The notes: a model not told the origin generated them from the sequence alone. DNA of 64,000 nucleotides from Saccopteryx bilineata (GCF_036850765.1 NC_089490.1:276596482-276660481); one strand, 5' to 3'; positions 22,931 to 34,817 are shown, numbered from the stretch's first letter. Translations and numbers: made by a program.

Positions 22931-23384
22931 ATTTGACCATGGCAAGAAAGGATTTTCTTTATTTATTGAGCTAGCGGTGGCTCTTAAGAAATGTACCGCC
23001 AGTGGTTTCCTTCATTGCACTCTACTTTAAGCAATTAAGCAAGTAGAAGGGGGAAACCCCATGGGGCACTAAGCAAAGGGACATCCTTGCCGCTTGCCCT
23101 GGGTAATTCAGTTTGAATTAGCAGACACCTTTGCACAAATCATTTTAATTACAATTTATAATATCTAGAACAGCGGTCATTTTGTATGACTGCCAGGCTT
23201 TCTAGTATATATATAAAAGAGTCTGTTTTCTGAAATGTCAGCAGGAAATGTCTAGTAGAGCACCAATATTATGTGGGCAGTGTCTGCTTAGACGAGTGCT
23301 GTCTCATAAGTTATCATTTGTATCTGCATGAGGCATATGGAAAATCTGATTTTATCCTTCATACTCCTTCAAGGTGTACACTGT

Positions 23385-23515
23385 GGCCATTATCCTTTTA
23401 GAAGGAAAGAGACTGAGGTGCAAGGGGTGAGGAAAATGTCCAGTCATTCAGAGGCCAGGAATTGAGTCCTGATTCTGTGGTGCAAAAGCCTGCATCCCTA
23501 ACTGCTCTGCTGTCC
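23385..23515 (-). repeat. MIR, minus strand
   Basis: 'ggaaagagactgaggtgcaa', 'aattgagtcctgattctgtg' and 'cctaactgctctgctgtcct' follow the reverse complement of MIR. Confidence 0.65.
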
Positions 23516-25645
23516 TGCCTGCCTTCCTCAGAGCCTCCTCCAATCTTTTCCACTTTCCTCAGTGATGGGTGATTTATGGTGGCCCCAAGGCCTCATGGAG
23601 AGGACTTGACTTTCAAATCTTCCTCACTTGGTCTTCGCTCATACATCCTGGTTTTGTCACATGGCCTATGTCATAAAACCTATCTGAACTACCAGCCTGG
23701 CCATGATTCCACATCACGGGCTATTCAAGCATCATCTGAGCTAACGCACAACCCTCTCATGTCTCCTTAGATATAAAAGCCAGGTGTGAGGGTAGGATGG
23801 GTTAGGGAAGGAGTTTGGGCAAAACAATAGAGAAAAATTGGAAAGAAAGAGGGGTTGAGGCCAGTGAGCCATGAGAAGGCCAGTGATGCAGCCCAGAGAC
23901 AGAACAAGGATGGAAAGGTCAGAAATGCTGAAAGTCTGTGGAAAAAGACCTTGGTTGGCAAGCTAAGAACTTTTGTGTAGATAATCAGACCCAAGGGTAG
24001 CTATCATTCCTATTGCAGAAGTCACAAAATTGCAGAGACAAGAAAACTGTCTATTGGTTAGTAATTATTGTCTGAATAATTAATGAATACAAAGATGCAA
24101 AATCTTATGTGTTTATTGGCTAATTCATGTGCCATGTTTATTGCATTGACTGCTGTGCAGGCACTGTCCAAGCTGATCCCCAAAAAAGATTCACAAGGGC
24201 AATGCTGTTGTTAGCCCCAAGCATAACATTGAAGGACTTTGTTTTTCTGTGAACTCAAGTTATGTACAACTGTTCCTTCTTAGACCTGGAGAGACTTTGA
24301 AGAAAAGAAAGCTACCATATTGAAGTCAAGAAACTTAAGTCTAGTCTAGAGATGATTAAAAACAAAATGAAGGGTCTAAAATGAAGCTTACTCCTCACCT
24401 ATAAATGAGAATAAGTCCAACTAGATGATTGTTAAAGTTTCTGTTTTTGTTATTGTTGTTTGTTTTTTTAAAAAGAATAAAAAATAATTTGCCTTCTTTA
24501 TACACCATGGAATTTGGCATGTTATCACCTCTTAATTCATTTGGCTCTGGATCTGGATCACTTAATATCATTCTGTTTTTGAAACAAGATTGCCATTGGC
24601 CTGTTCAAAGAAGACAGGATTTAGAGGCACAAATCCACAGGTGCTGATGGAATTGCAATGGCCATCATATCGTTAATGATGATTTTATGAGATTAATCAC
24701 AGATAACTGTGACATTGCATATGTAATACTCTTCTTCTCTACAGATATAGAGGCAGTTCTGAACTCAAAAAATGTGATTTTTTATTCCAGAATAGAAGGT
24801 CTATTCAGTCAGGAATTTAACCAACCAGAACACAGAGAAGCCAAGTGCTCACTGCACATTGGACTAGGTGACCTGTGACCCCTAGACACAGGCACAGAGG
24901 CTGGTTCAGGCCAGTTTGGAGAGGACCAGCCTTAGCTTTTACTCTTTGCAGGTGTTTAACTTTTAAAAATAGTTGTTAGTTTGGCTTTCTCCTTTACACT
25001 ATTCTCATGCTAATTGTCATATTAACCTTGTGGAACTCATTATTTTGGTATAATTTATTTGCAAATCATATTATGGCTGGAAGATTATTTGCTTCTAAGA
25101 CCAAGTGAGTGGTCTGCAAACATAAGTGGGGTTTTCTGTGAATAGTGCTTTCAAACACTGAGGAATATTTAAATACTTACAATTAAGCTTTGATATGCCT
25201 AAAAAAAGACGGTAGTTCTTCAAATTCTTGAAAATAGACCAATGAAAACATGAACTAGGAATAACTATTTTGTCAACCAAACCAAATTTTTGCAGTGGAA
25301 TTTCCAAAGCCAGTGTTCTGTCATAAAATAAAGTTTATAAAGGCAACCAGTCAAGGGCTAATGTGTCTCTCAGGACAAAAAGTTCTTTTATCTCAAACAC
25401 CAAGTACATATCCTTCAGGATTGCTTTTGATTAACTAGAAAAAACTTGCTCTAAGTGAATGGTAAGGCCATATTTTACTGCACCAAAAACTCTAGTGAGT
25501 TCTCTCAATCCACAGAATGACTCCTGTTAATAAAGAAAAGGCTATTCATAAACTTGTTTATTTTGTTTTGGCATCATAGAAAAATGGGCTTAATATTTAG
25601 TTTAGTGATATGATTCTTCCCCATTATATTTCCTTTTTCATGTAG

Positions 25646-25726
25646 AACCAAATCTCAAAAGAAAAGATTTGAAGAAGAATTGAATGAAAGGATGATTCAA
25701 GCAATTGATGGAATTAATGCACAAAA
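25646..25726 (+). CDS. ADCY2: ADCY2 exon E7: C1b basic/amphipathic segment
   Basis: This exon is 81 bases, with acceptor catgtag and consensus donor gtaagt. It completes an Arg codon and encodes TKSQKKRFEEELNERMIQAI, then DGINAQ and two bases of a Lys codon. The stretch is highly charged and probably helical. It lies in the C-terminal part of C1b, shortly before the second membrane cassette. Frame and order agree with ADCY2. No membrane segment or catalytic residue is expected here. Confidence 0.94.
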
Positions 25727-26050
25727 GTAAGTACTTCTTAATCTTAAATTATTATTCATCTCTTATTCTGAACCTTACAGTTTGAAAAGATGCTATTTCT
25801 TGCCTAATAAGTACTTTCCAAGTAAATTGCTAATAAACAGTATGAGACTGTAAACATAGAAAAATCATAGCAAAATGTGTTCAGGAGGTAATATTAAAGA
25901 TCAATAAGAATTCCATATGTGAAAATCTTTAAATTGTATGATGTAACATCCATTCCGAATGCATTTATTCCCATGCAGAACCAGAGAATGTGAGGATACC
26001 TATGTTCTAAATTGTAGAAAAGTCCAGCTAGTAGTATTCATGGCCTAGAG

Positions 26051-26370
26051 CAGGGGTCGGGAACCTATGGCTCATGAGCCAGATGTAGCTCTTCTGATGG
26101 CTGCATCTGGCTTGCAGACAAATCTTTAATTAAAAAAATAATAACATTAAAAATATAAAACATTCTCATGTATTACAATCCATTTATTTCCTACCACTCA
26201 TGTTCATGGCTGCGGGTAGCTGGAGCCAATCACAGCTGTCCTCCGTGACAACACCAAATTTTTATTGGATAGTGCCTAACGTAAACAGGTCGTTGTATGG
26301 CTCTCATGGAATTCATTTTAAAATATGTGGCGTTCATGGCTCTCTCAGCCAAAAGGGTTCCCGACCCCTG
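26051..26370. mobile_element. Non-autonomous hAT transposon with perfect ends
   Basis: This 320-base element has 15-base perfect terminal inverted repeats (caggggtcgggaacc) and a perfect 8-base target duplication gcctagag (26043-26050 and 26371-26378). It has no coding frame. Interior phrases such as 'gatggctgcatctggcttgc' and 'agccaatcacagctgtcct' belong to a hAT family abundant in bats. It is the best-preserved DNA transposon in the window. Confidence 0.93.
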
Positions 26371-26669
26371 GCCTAGAGAAAATTATTACAGTCATCAACC
26401 TTTGAAACCACATTAGGCACATGTGCATTTCAATAAATGTTTGTTGAATTAAATTGTAGTGTAAATACCAGTAGGTCCAAATAAAAAGTCAAGCCTCCAT
26501 GGAAAAGATGACTCTTAAAAATGTAAATAATTTTCACTTAGAACCTTGTTTTCAAAATTAAGTTACCTGTCTTTGCACAATGTGTTCCTCTTCTAGATTG
26601 TTCATTTTAAGTATTGGCTTTAGAATATTTATAGGGTTTATGAGGGAAATACATGAGTGTATATATGTG

Positions 26670-26700
26670 TCCCTGTGGGGTGTGTGTGTATGTGTATATA
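26670..26700. repeat. TG-rich microsatellite
   Basis: An imperfect TG/TA run, gggtgtgtgtgtatgtgtata. Confidence 0.8.
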
Positions 26701-27349
26701 ATTGCATATATTCATAATAAAGTATCTTGGTTGAGCTACAGTTGCAATTCAGATGTACTGGCATATTGAGTTAATACCTACCCAGAATCCCTTTATGTGC
26801 TCTAACGGCAACATGTGGTTTGAATTAAGTCACTTCTCCAAGCATCCGTTAAGTGTTCCCGGTTTACAAAACTCAATGGTAGGTGCTAAGGACACAAGGC
26901 AAGGGAAACCTTGAGCACTTCCTGTCTACCTGTGCAACGCAGATAATTAGGTAACTAAAGCTTCGGCTGGAAATATGGGACCCTGAAACTTAATAAAGAG
27001 CTGGTTTTATTTCACATTATAAGTTTCACTCATTTTATTTCCAAGCTTCTATTATCCAGGAGCATATTTAAATTATATTTTTCTTTCTTACTAAAGAAAA
27101 CAGTAAGTTTAATAAGTTACCTGCATACACGATTCATGGTTTGAGAAGTACACAGTTCTGAAAATGAATATAGTTAAATTTTACTTTCTGTCTTTTTTCT
27201 TATATTAACCAACCTTTGCTTCCTCCAGCTATCTCATAAAACAGAACAATTACATATTTCTGCAGCTAGAGCAATAATAAGAAATACCAAAAATGTTTAT
27301 CTCCCTGAACCTAAAGACTATATCCTTAAATCAAAAAGTATTGCTATAG

Positions 27350-27653
27350 CCTGACCAGGCAGTGGGGCAGTAGATAGAGCGTCGGACTGGGATGTGGAGG
27401 ACCCAGGTTCGAGACCCCAAGGTCGCCAGCTTGAGTGTGGGCTCATCTGGTTTGAGCAAGGCTCACCAGCTTGAGCCCAAGGTCGCTGGCTCCAGCAAAG
27501 GGTCACTCAGTCTGCTGTAGCCCCCCATTAAGGCACATATGAGAAAGCAATCAATGAACAACTAAGGTGCCACAACAAAGAACTGATGTTTCTCATCTCT
27601 CTCCCTTCCTGTCTGTCTGTCCCTATCTTTCCCTTTCTCTGACTCTGTCTCTG

Positions 27654-27694
<41 letters not shown>

Positions 27695-27710
27695 TATATA
27701 TATATATATG
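27350..27710 (+). mobile_element. tRNA-derived SINE, 'gcctgaccaggcggtggcgcag' type
   Basis: Full-length forward copy with intact B box (ggttcgagacc), CCAGCTTGAG units and a tail that has become a CA/TA microsatellite (27657-27709). Short target duplication gctatag (27343-27349 and 27711-27717). Confidence 0.92.
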
Positions 27711-28227
27711 GCTATAGTTCTCACTTTTAATGGTAATTATTCTAGAGTACATAGCTGATTTTGTGCCTCAGTTTAAAGTGCACTCTTTGTGGGTGAGTCT
27801 GTGGAACATTCACGCTCATCATGGTCGGTGTGTTGTGAGAGTCCTTCCAACTCTCCAGGGGTTCCAGGCACAGGGCTATCCAGGAAGACCCAGAGATGTC
27901 ACTCCTCAGACATACTGGTCTATTAGCCGGGTGCACAATGTCCTTCATCCTAATATAAAACATTGTATACAGGTAGGGGCACTAATCTGAAATCGTAAGT
28001 GGGTGATTACTGGGTAAAGTGTAACACTTCCCCTGGCCTTTCCTTCTGGGTCCTAAGAGGCCTTCACCTTTTACTTCCCAAATAGATAGCAAAGAATCCA
28101 AATCCACAGACAAATTATTAATGGATTGGAAAGTACTATATTAATAAAATCATGTGAATTGTTATTTGAACAGATATAACATTTTTTTGAAATTTTATGT
28201 AAAATAGAATTTTATCTCTAATGTCTT

Positions 28228-28547
28228 TTTTGTGTGTGTGGGACAGAGACGGAGAGAAAGCCAGATAGAGACAGACAGGAAGGGAGAGAGATGAGAAGCA
28301 TCAGTTCTTTGTTGCAGCACCTTAGTTGTTCATTGATTGCTTTCTCATATGTGCCTTGACCAAAGGGAGGGGGGGGCTACAACAGACAGAGTGACCCCTT
28401 GCTCAAGCCAGCAACCTTGGGCTCAAGCTGGTGAGCCTTGCTCAAATCAGATGAGCCCACACTCAAACTGGCTACTTCGTGATTTTGAACCTGGGTCCTC
28501 CGCGTCCCAGTCCAATGCTCTATCCACTATGCCACCGTCTGGTCAGG
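28228..28547 (-). mobile_element. tRNA-derived SINE, 'gcctgaccaggcggtggcgcag' type
   Basis: Reverse copy ending in ccaccgtctggtcagg. Perfect 12-base target duplication ctctaatgtctt (28216-28227 and 28548-28559). Confidence 0.92.
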
Positions 28548-29164
28548 CTCTAATGTCTTAATATATATACTTTCTCCCTATATAGAGGTAGGTTAAGCAT
28601 AAGGTTATATATACTTGTAGAAATATACATATATACATGCATATACATTTTGATTCTGGTTATAATTTTTAATTATGAAATTATTTAAGGAAAGTAAAAA
28701 TATAAATTCATCAGTTAATGGCTCAAACTATTTGGTCATATATAGTGTTGATATTTGTTTCTAGATATTTTCTATCTGATGCACAGATTTTTTCCCTTAC
28801 TTTATTTCAGAAAATGTATGTTAATTTTATTACCAAATGTGTGACTGTATTCAGCATTGTGCATCCAGCTAGCTTGGTCATGTCTGGTATTACTGTTTAG
28901 CTTCTGATTATGTGCAGTATCCAAATGAAAGGTTTTGTCCTTAAATTCTTTCTCTATGTCAACTACTTTCTTAAAACAGATTTCTATGAGTCAATCAGTG
29001 TGTAAGAGTATATAGTTTCATATAATTTTTGTTTGTTTTTGAACACCTGAAAGATATGTATTTATTCATGTATGTTTGTTAACATACTATGTTAGTGATC
29101 TGAACCACTTCCTTTTTATATTAGTATTTTCAACCGATTTTTTGAAAACTGTGTTCAAATACTA

Positions 29165-29975
29165 TTTTTAATTCATAGAAAGAAGAAGAAAACATGACAA
29201 TGATTTTATTTATATGTGAAGTCTAAAAAAAAAACAAAATAAATGAACAAACAGAACAAAAAGAGACAGAGACAGTACATTTTGACAGTTTCCAGATGAG
29301 AGGAGGTTGGGGGTGCTGAGTGAAAAAGGTGAAAGGATTAAGAAGTACAAATTGGGCCCTGGTCAGTTGGCTCAGGGCAGAGTGTTGGCCCAGTGTGTAA
29401 AAGTCCCGGGTTTGATTCCTGGTCAGGGCACAGAGGAGAAGTGACCATCTACTTTTCCAACCCTCCCACCTCCCTTTCTCTCCCCTTCTCTCTCTCTCTT
29501 CTTCTCCTGCAGCCATGGCTCAAATGATTCGAGCAAGTTGGCCCCAGGTGGTGAAGATGGCTCCATGATCTCGCCTCTGGTGCCAAAATAGCTCAGTTGC
29601 CAAGCAGTAGAGCAGCGGCAACAGATGGGCAGAGTATCACCCGGTAGTGAGCTTGCCAGGTAGATTCCAGTCTGGGGGCATGGGGGACTCTGTCTCTCTT
29701 CCTCCCAGCCTCCCTGCCTCTCACTTAATTTTAAAAAAAAAGGAAGAAGAAGTACAAATTGATAGTTACAGAATAATCATGGGGATGTAAAGTACAGCAT
29801 AGGGAACATAGTCAATAATATTTTAATAACTATGGATGGTGTCAAATGGGTACTAGAACCCCCAGGGGATCACTTTGTAAGTTATATAAATGTCTAATCA
29901 CTGGGTAGCACATCTGACACTAATATAATATTGTACATCAACTATAATTGAATAAAAAATATTTAGAAAGAAAAA
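29165..29975 (+). mobile_element. L1 3' end, plus strand, split by a SINE
   Basis: 'tttatatgtgaagtctaaaa' and 'aaggtgaaaggattaagaag' precede the SINE. 'cataatcatggggatgtaaag'-like wording, 'atcactgggtagcacatctg' and an A-rich end (to about 29975) follow it. Without the SINE the two halves join at the duplicated target site. Confidence 0.75.
29355..29746 (+). mobile_element. Rhin-1-like SINE, older copy, inside an L1
   Basis: Head gccctggtcagttggctcag, 'ggtttgattcctggtcagg' B-box region, C/T segment, 'gcaagttggccccaggtggt' and an A tail. Perfect 15-base target duplication aagaagtacaaattg (29340-29354 and 29747-29761) within the host L1. Confidence 0.9.
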
Positions 29976-30450
29976 AACATGACAATAAAAGTATTTTCAG
30001 TGTGTAAAAGAAGCAAAATCTCCTCATCCAGACCTTGAAGGGACTCTAAATAGGTCTGACATTCCATGATGTGTCACTTGCTATAAGCTCAGAAAAATGG
30101 TGCTTCTCTGTGAACCAAATCCTTCAGGATGTGACACCATGTAATTTCAGTAAAACATCAGAGAACACATTTTCTGATGTACTTAAATCCCTACTTCTTT
30201 AATTGGGATAACTTGAGTTTCAATTTAGTACAACAGTTGGTTTGTAATATCAAATTTTTCAAGAAGGACAGTGTATGAATAGGAATATTATATTTTCAGA
30301 TTCCATCTAGTTATTTGGCATCATATATTTTTTAAAATATTCAATTTTGGAAGATTTACAATAAGGAAAGAAGAATGCAAGTCATTTTAAAAAAGTAGTT
30401 CCAGATGGTTAGAGGTTTGGTTTTATGATGTCTGCCCTTTTTATTTCTAG

Positions 30451-30520
30451 GCAATGGCTCAAGTCTGAAGACATTCAGAGAATCTCATTGCTTTTTTACA
30501 ATAAAATACTAGAAAAGGAG
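30451..30520 (+). CDS. ADCY2: ADCY2 exon E8: end of C1b
   Basis: This exon is 70 bases: one base finishing Lys, then 23 codons reading QWLKSEDIQRISLLFYNKIL and EKE. The acceptor is the T-rich tttctag and the donor is gtaagc. It is the last cytoplasmic piece before the seventh transmembrane helix in E9. The Ile in NKIL is, as far as I recall, Val in human ADCY2, a conservative difference. Phase is 1 before and 0 after, consistent with both neighbours. Confidence 0.93.
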
Positions 30521-32813
30521 GTAAGCTATGTTTTTCTTTAAAATCAATTATTTTTTGAAATTTTAGATTTTCAAATTTCTTCACGAAACTATACTCATGT
30601 TTTCTACTTGTGACATTCAAACTGCCTTTAACTATATCTGAACTCGTTCTACCTTTTCCTATGATTCTTCCATGTGCATATTGTTTTGCCATAGTTGTTA
30701 CCACCAAGCTTCTAGCTAGTCATCATTCTCAGTACTCTTGGTGGTAAATGATGTCTGGAACATGTCTGAGATTAGAGTTAAAGAAAAGAACATGACCTAA
30801 ACAAATTCTTCCTGATAGATTTACAGTGACTTTGCACAAATTATTTTAACTTTTTGACAAGAGGATGAGATTTACATTCAGCACATTTGGGAGAATTAGA
30901 AACCCCAAACTTTTTAAGTTTGTTGCATCTAAAGACCTTTGCATTATGACTCATAATATAAGAACTATTTGTAGCACATATAATAAGCAGACATTTTATT
31001 TTTGCATGTCAAGTTTAACATGGATTTGCTTAAATGAATTAAGTAATTACTATAGAAAGGACAACTGTTCTCTGTCAGCTTTATTTTATTTGCCTTTTGC
31101 TTTGTGTTGATCTAGAAGAGGAACAAGTTAGAGGTATTTTTTATAATCCAACCATATAATTACAGTCTTAGTTAGAACAAAAGCTACTATATTAAAATTT
31201 TGTTAAAATTCAGTTCACTGTTTTATGGATATTAAATTAATAAATGCAATATCAAAATTTCTTCCAAAATTCATCAGGGTTGGATTATGTAGTAATACCA
31301 AAACTTTCTTTATTATTAATGGTCAAGAGGGTCAATTATCTGTTTCTATGTCATCATATTGACTACAGGAGGTTTACCAAATTGGTATTTAATATAATTT
31401 ATTACTATTATTTTGACTATTTTATCCTAGAATAACTTTAATATATACTAATGGTCACTTATTGTATAAATGGTAAAGTATTCCCTTCCTGATAGAAGTC
31501 CATCTCTTTTATCAATATTACAACTCATATCTCTGCACAAAGCCCAGAAGAAGGTAAAAGATGAGGGTATAATTGAATGCATAGAAAGGAATAACATTTC
31601 TAAAATTTTGCTAATATAGCTCCTTCATCAACATGTAAATTATCTTGGCTATTAAGTCACTAAATTCACACACACAAAAATTCTAGCAAATGGAGGGTGA
31701 TTGTCATTTAAAAACACAGCTTTTGCTGACATTGACCATGTGTACATATTTGCAGAGGCCGACCTTAAGGTGAGTGTTAGAGAGTATGGAAATTTACAAT
31801 AATTCCTTTTTGTCCACCTATTCCCAGCCTTCTCTTTAGCCCTGCAGGAGTGATACAAGGCAGCAAGGCATCGAGAAAGAGAAACAGCAGCTCACCACCC
31901 AGAGATCCAGCATCCGCACTAAAACCCCAGTGGCTGAACCCTAAGCAATACATACTGTAATTTCCCATAACTTGGGTACAGTCTGTGCAGATACAGCTAA
32001 GGCAGCCTGCCGATATTGTCAGGAGGTTTCAATAGTATTGCTAAGGAAACTTTATTTCCTTTCACTTTATTATAGAAGCAGTGTAGTCTCAGCTACAACA
32101 TTGGCCATCTTTTCCTGCATAACTCTGGCAAGGGCAGTCCCAGGTGGGCAGGTACACTGGTCAGCTTATGGTCCTGGATGGGATAGAAAGCTGTGTGGCT
32201 ACTGCTGATTGCACTGGACAGTGGAAAGATGTCCACCAGCCAGGCTCAGACAAGTGAACAGATGAATGCGGACCTAGGCAAAGCCCAATGGTCTTCTCTA
32301 TCTTGTAAATCTATTCACTACCTCTGAGTAGCATATTACAATAAATAATAAAAGACTGAAACAAGTCAATGAAATGAGGAAATTGCTTTTCCTCAGTACT
32401 ATTTAAAAATAAAATATTGTGTGAATAATTATTTGCTTTCTCTAAATAACTGTGGGCAACAGACCCACAAAGGAACCAGGGCACCCGGATGGTTCACTGG
32501 TCCAGTCATTCACTAACTTGTCTTTCTGGTCAAGTGCTGCCTCTTCTTGCTGGAAGTGATTCAATTACCTTGAAATGGGTTTTTGAACAGTTCGACTTAC
32601 AAAAGTCGTGGTCTTTGGAAGTTACAGCTTATTTGAAGGGAGGAGGCAAGCAGTCATTGCCAGAGATGAAGAGCCATTGTCCTTAGCTCATTTGTGCCAC
32701 AGCCTGCATTTTACAATTGTGATGCATGAATTGGTTAGAATTAGGCTGCTAGATGACTGCTTCAGCCCTCCTCTTACTGAACTGCCACTTACAGTTTCCT
32801 CTTCTCCCTTTAG
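30521..32813 (+). other. ADCY2 intron 8 (E8-E9), no recognised repeat
   Basis: This intron is 2.3 kb and is the only one above 1 kb in which I identify no interspersed repeat, microsatellite or MITE. It contains only short open frames without recognisable domains. Confidence 0.6.
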
Positions 32814-32911
32814 TACCGAGCCACGGCACTGCCAGCATTCAAGTATTATGTGACCTGCGCTTGTCTCATATTCTTCTGCATCTTTATCGTGCAGATTCTC
32901 GTGTTACCAAA
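32814..32911 (+). CDS. ADCY2: ADCY2 exon E9: transmembrane helix 7
   Basis: This exon is 98 bases, with acceptor tccctttag and donor gtaagt. It encodes YRATALPAFK followed by a hydrophobic run, YYVTCACLIFFCIFIVQILV, ending in LP and two bases of Lys. The hydrophobic run is long enough to span the bilayer and corresponds to the first helix of the second six-helix cassette (helix 7). It is followed by the largest intron in the window, about 12.6 kb. Confidence 0.95.
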
Positions 32912-34117
32912 GTAAGTGCGTGTAGTGAGGCACTGGGATTCTCATGTGGCATACCTTCCCACTGGCCCAGTTAAACTGAGGGTGAGAGGTGTTAATTTCT
33001 AAGCAGAGGGGTATGGAACATGCCACAGTGGTGGTGGAAGGGGTGGAACTCAGGATCTGTGAAGTTGTGGCCCCCGTGTGTCATGTTTAGTCATAGAAGT
33101 ATTGGATTTCCGAAGTGGACATGTTCATTACAGGGTTTAAAAAAAAAAACAAATGCAACCTCTGCCTTTGATTTCTGTTTTATTCCAATGCCTAGGCTAA
33201 GAAAAGTAGCCCAGTGAACTTTACCAAAAAGGGTAAAATTGTTAGACGTTGTTTCTAATATACAAGTAATATCATTGTGTAGTGAAAGGACAAAACCTGC
33301 TCTGGGCGCGTTACCCACCTGTTTGTTCTGATTTTACATTCTTCTCCACAAAGTCTGCTCTCTGCCAGCATCTCCAGCTGTTACAGCTCACTGTCCCTCT
33401 CGCCTCTCCCAGAACAGCCCTGGTACAGACAGGGAAAAAGTGGGTGAGCTGGGTTTCACACATGCACACGTTGGGGTGGACTCCTCCTAGTTCCACCTAC
33501 TGGTGAAACTCCAGTCACTCTGTGATTCCTGGATTTTCTTTCTCTCTCATCTTAATGAGTGCAATGTAAGTCAACTGACTTTCTTCAATGTAACAAGTTT
33601 TTTCTCATTCTGCAGTCTAAAGCAAAAAAAATAAATAAGAGTCATGTTTTTTAATAATTGGGAATATAGAAATAACTTTTAAGGTAAATTTTCTTTCCCC
33701 TTATTATTATCTATTCTGTTGAAGGCCAAAGCAACCATTTTTAATCTATGGTAATTTAGAGTGTTTGCATTTAACTTGAGAAACAGCCAACATCTGTGGG
33801 AAACTTGAATTGCTAAGGCTAGGTTACATTTTGTTTCATGAGATGCAGAACAAACCAGAAATAAATGGTCTGTCTTTCTCCCGTTCTCCAAGGATATTCT
33901 TCTGGGCACTGAGGCAATTCAGTCTTTATAGAAATATAGAAGTCAAAATATTATTTATGTATGTACAATCCAAAGCTCTCAATCCCCTTTTAGGAAGGGA
34001 TTCTCACTAGATTTACCTTTACCCTATAAATTTAATTAGCATTAGAATGTGTGGGTCAATTGAGCTCTTCTAAAATTTCAGTGAATTTTGCCAATGTCAA
34101 CTTACCAGTTTTCCACA

Positions 34118-34518
34118 TTTTTTTTCTTTTTTTTGCAAGAGAAACAGAGAGAGGGACAGATAAGAACAGACAGAAAGGAAGGGAGAAAGATAAGAAGTAT
34201 CAGTACTTTGTTGCGGCCTATAAGTTGTTCATTGATTGCTTTCTCATATATGCCTTGATGGGGGGGGGGGGGACTCCAGGTGAGCCAGTGACCCCTTGCT
34301 CAAGCCAGCAACCTTGGGCTCAAGCCAGCAACCTTTGGCCTTAAGCTAGTGACCATGGGGTCATGTCTACGATCTCAGGCTCAAGCCAGCGACCCCATGC
34401 TCAAGCTAGTGAGCCCGTGTTCAAGCAGATGAGCCTGTGCTCAAGCCATCAACCTCAGGGTTTTGAACCTAGGTCCTCTGCATCCCAGATTGACACTCTA
34501 TCCACTGCCTGGTCAGGC
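34118..34518 (-). mobile_element. tRNA-derived SINE, 'gcctgaccaggcggtggcgcag' type
   Basis: Reverse copy: T run, gaaacagagagagggacag, a 13-base G run (34260-34272), CTCAAGCCAG repeats and the head complement ccactgcctggtcaggc. The target duplication is unclear. Confidence 0.88.
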
Positions 34519-34817
34519 CATTTTTCACTTTTAAATAAATTAACAAATTAAGCTTCCTCTAAGTGCCAAGCCTGTGCCACGTGGTGCAGGAGAAAACCAA
34601 GTGTCCCAGTATGCACAAGGCTTATAGACTGAGCATTAAAAAGTTCATAGCCAATACAAGTACTACCAATAGAAATGAACCCTTAGTATTAAGTAAATAA
34701 ATTTATTCGTTTTTCTACATCTTTCTATTGGGTGAGTAGTTTTATATTTTCTACATTATAATTAAGATAGTGTATCACCCACTGAAAGCAGTTGGGAGAA
34801 AGGAAAGTGAGTTGGCC

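Larger units (their letters stand above)
22256..23205 (+). mobile_element. Non-autonomous Helitron remnant
   Basis: The element starts with TC after an A (22255) and ends with CTAG before a T (23206), as Helitrons do. Eight bases before CTAG lies a hairpin, GCGGTCAT/ATGACTGC (23173-23193, one mismatch). Inside, an open frame at 22533-22790 begins MPPRKYSTEEER and contains repeated LSRQNE/TRLAS units like the basic N-terminus of Helitron proteins. Another frame then gives GDMNIKCEHCQSL, resembling their N-terminal zinc-finger region. No HUH endonuclease or helicase motif is present, so most of the coding part is deleted. The element is about 950 bases. Confidence 0.75.
20606..25645 (+). other. 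ADCY2 intron 6 (E6-E7)
   Basis: This intron is 5.0 kb. It contains the L1/SINE/Helitron complex at 21688-23205 and a MIR (23385-23515, minus strand). I recognise no element in 20620-21670 or 23580-25640. Confidence 0.8.
25727..30450 (+). other. ADCY2 intron 7 (E7-E8)
   Basis: This intron is 4.7 kb. It holds a young hAT element (26051-26370), SINEs at 27350-27710 and 28228-28547, and an L1 3' end (29165-29975) split by another SINE. I recognise nothing in 26380-27340, 28560-29160 or 29980-30440. Confidence 0.8.
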
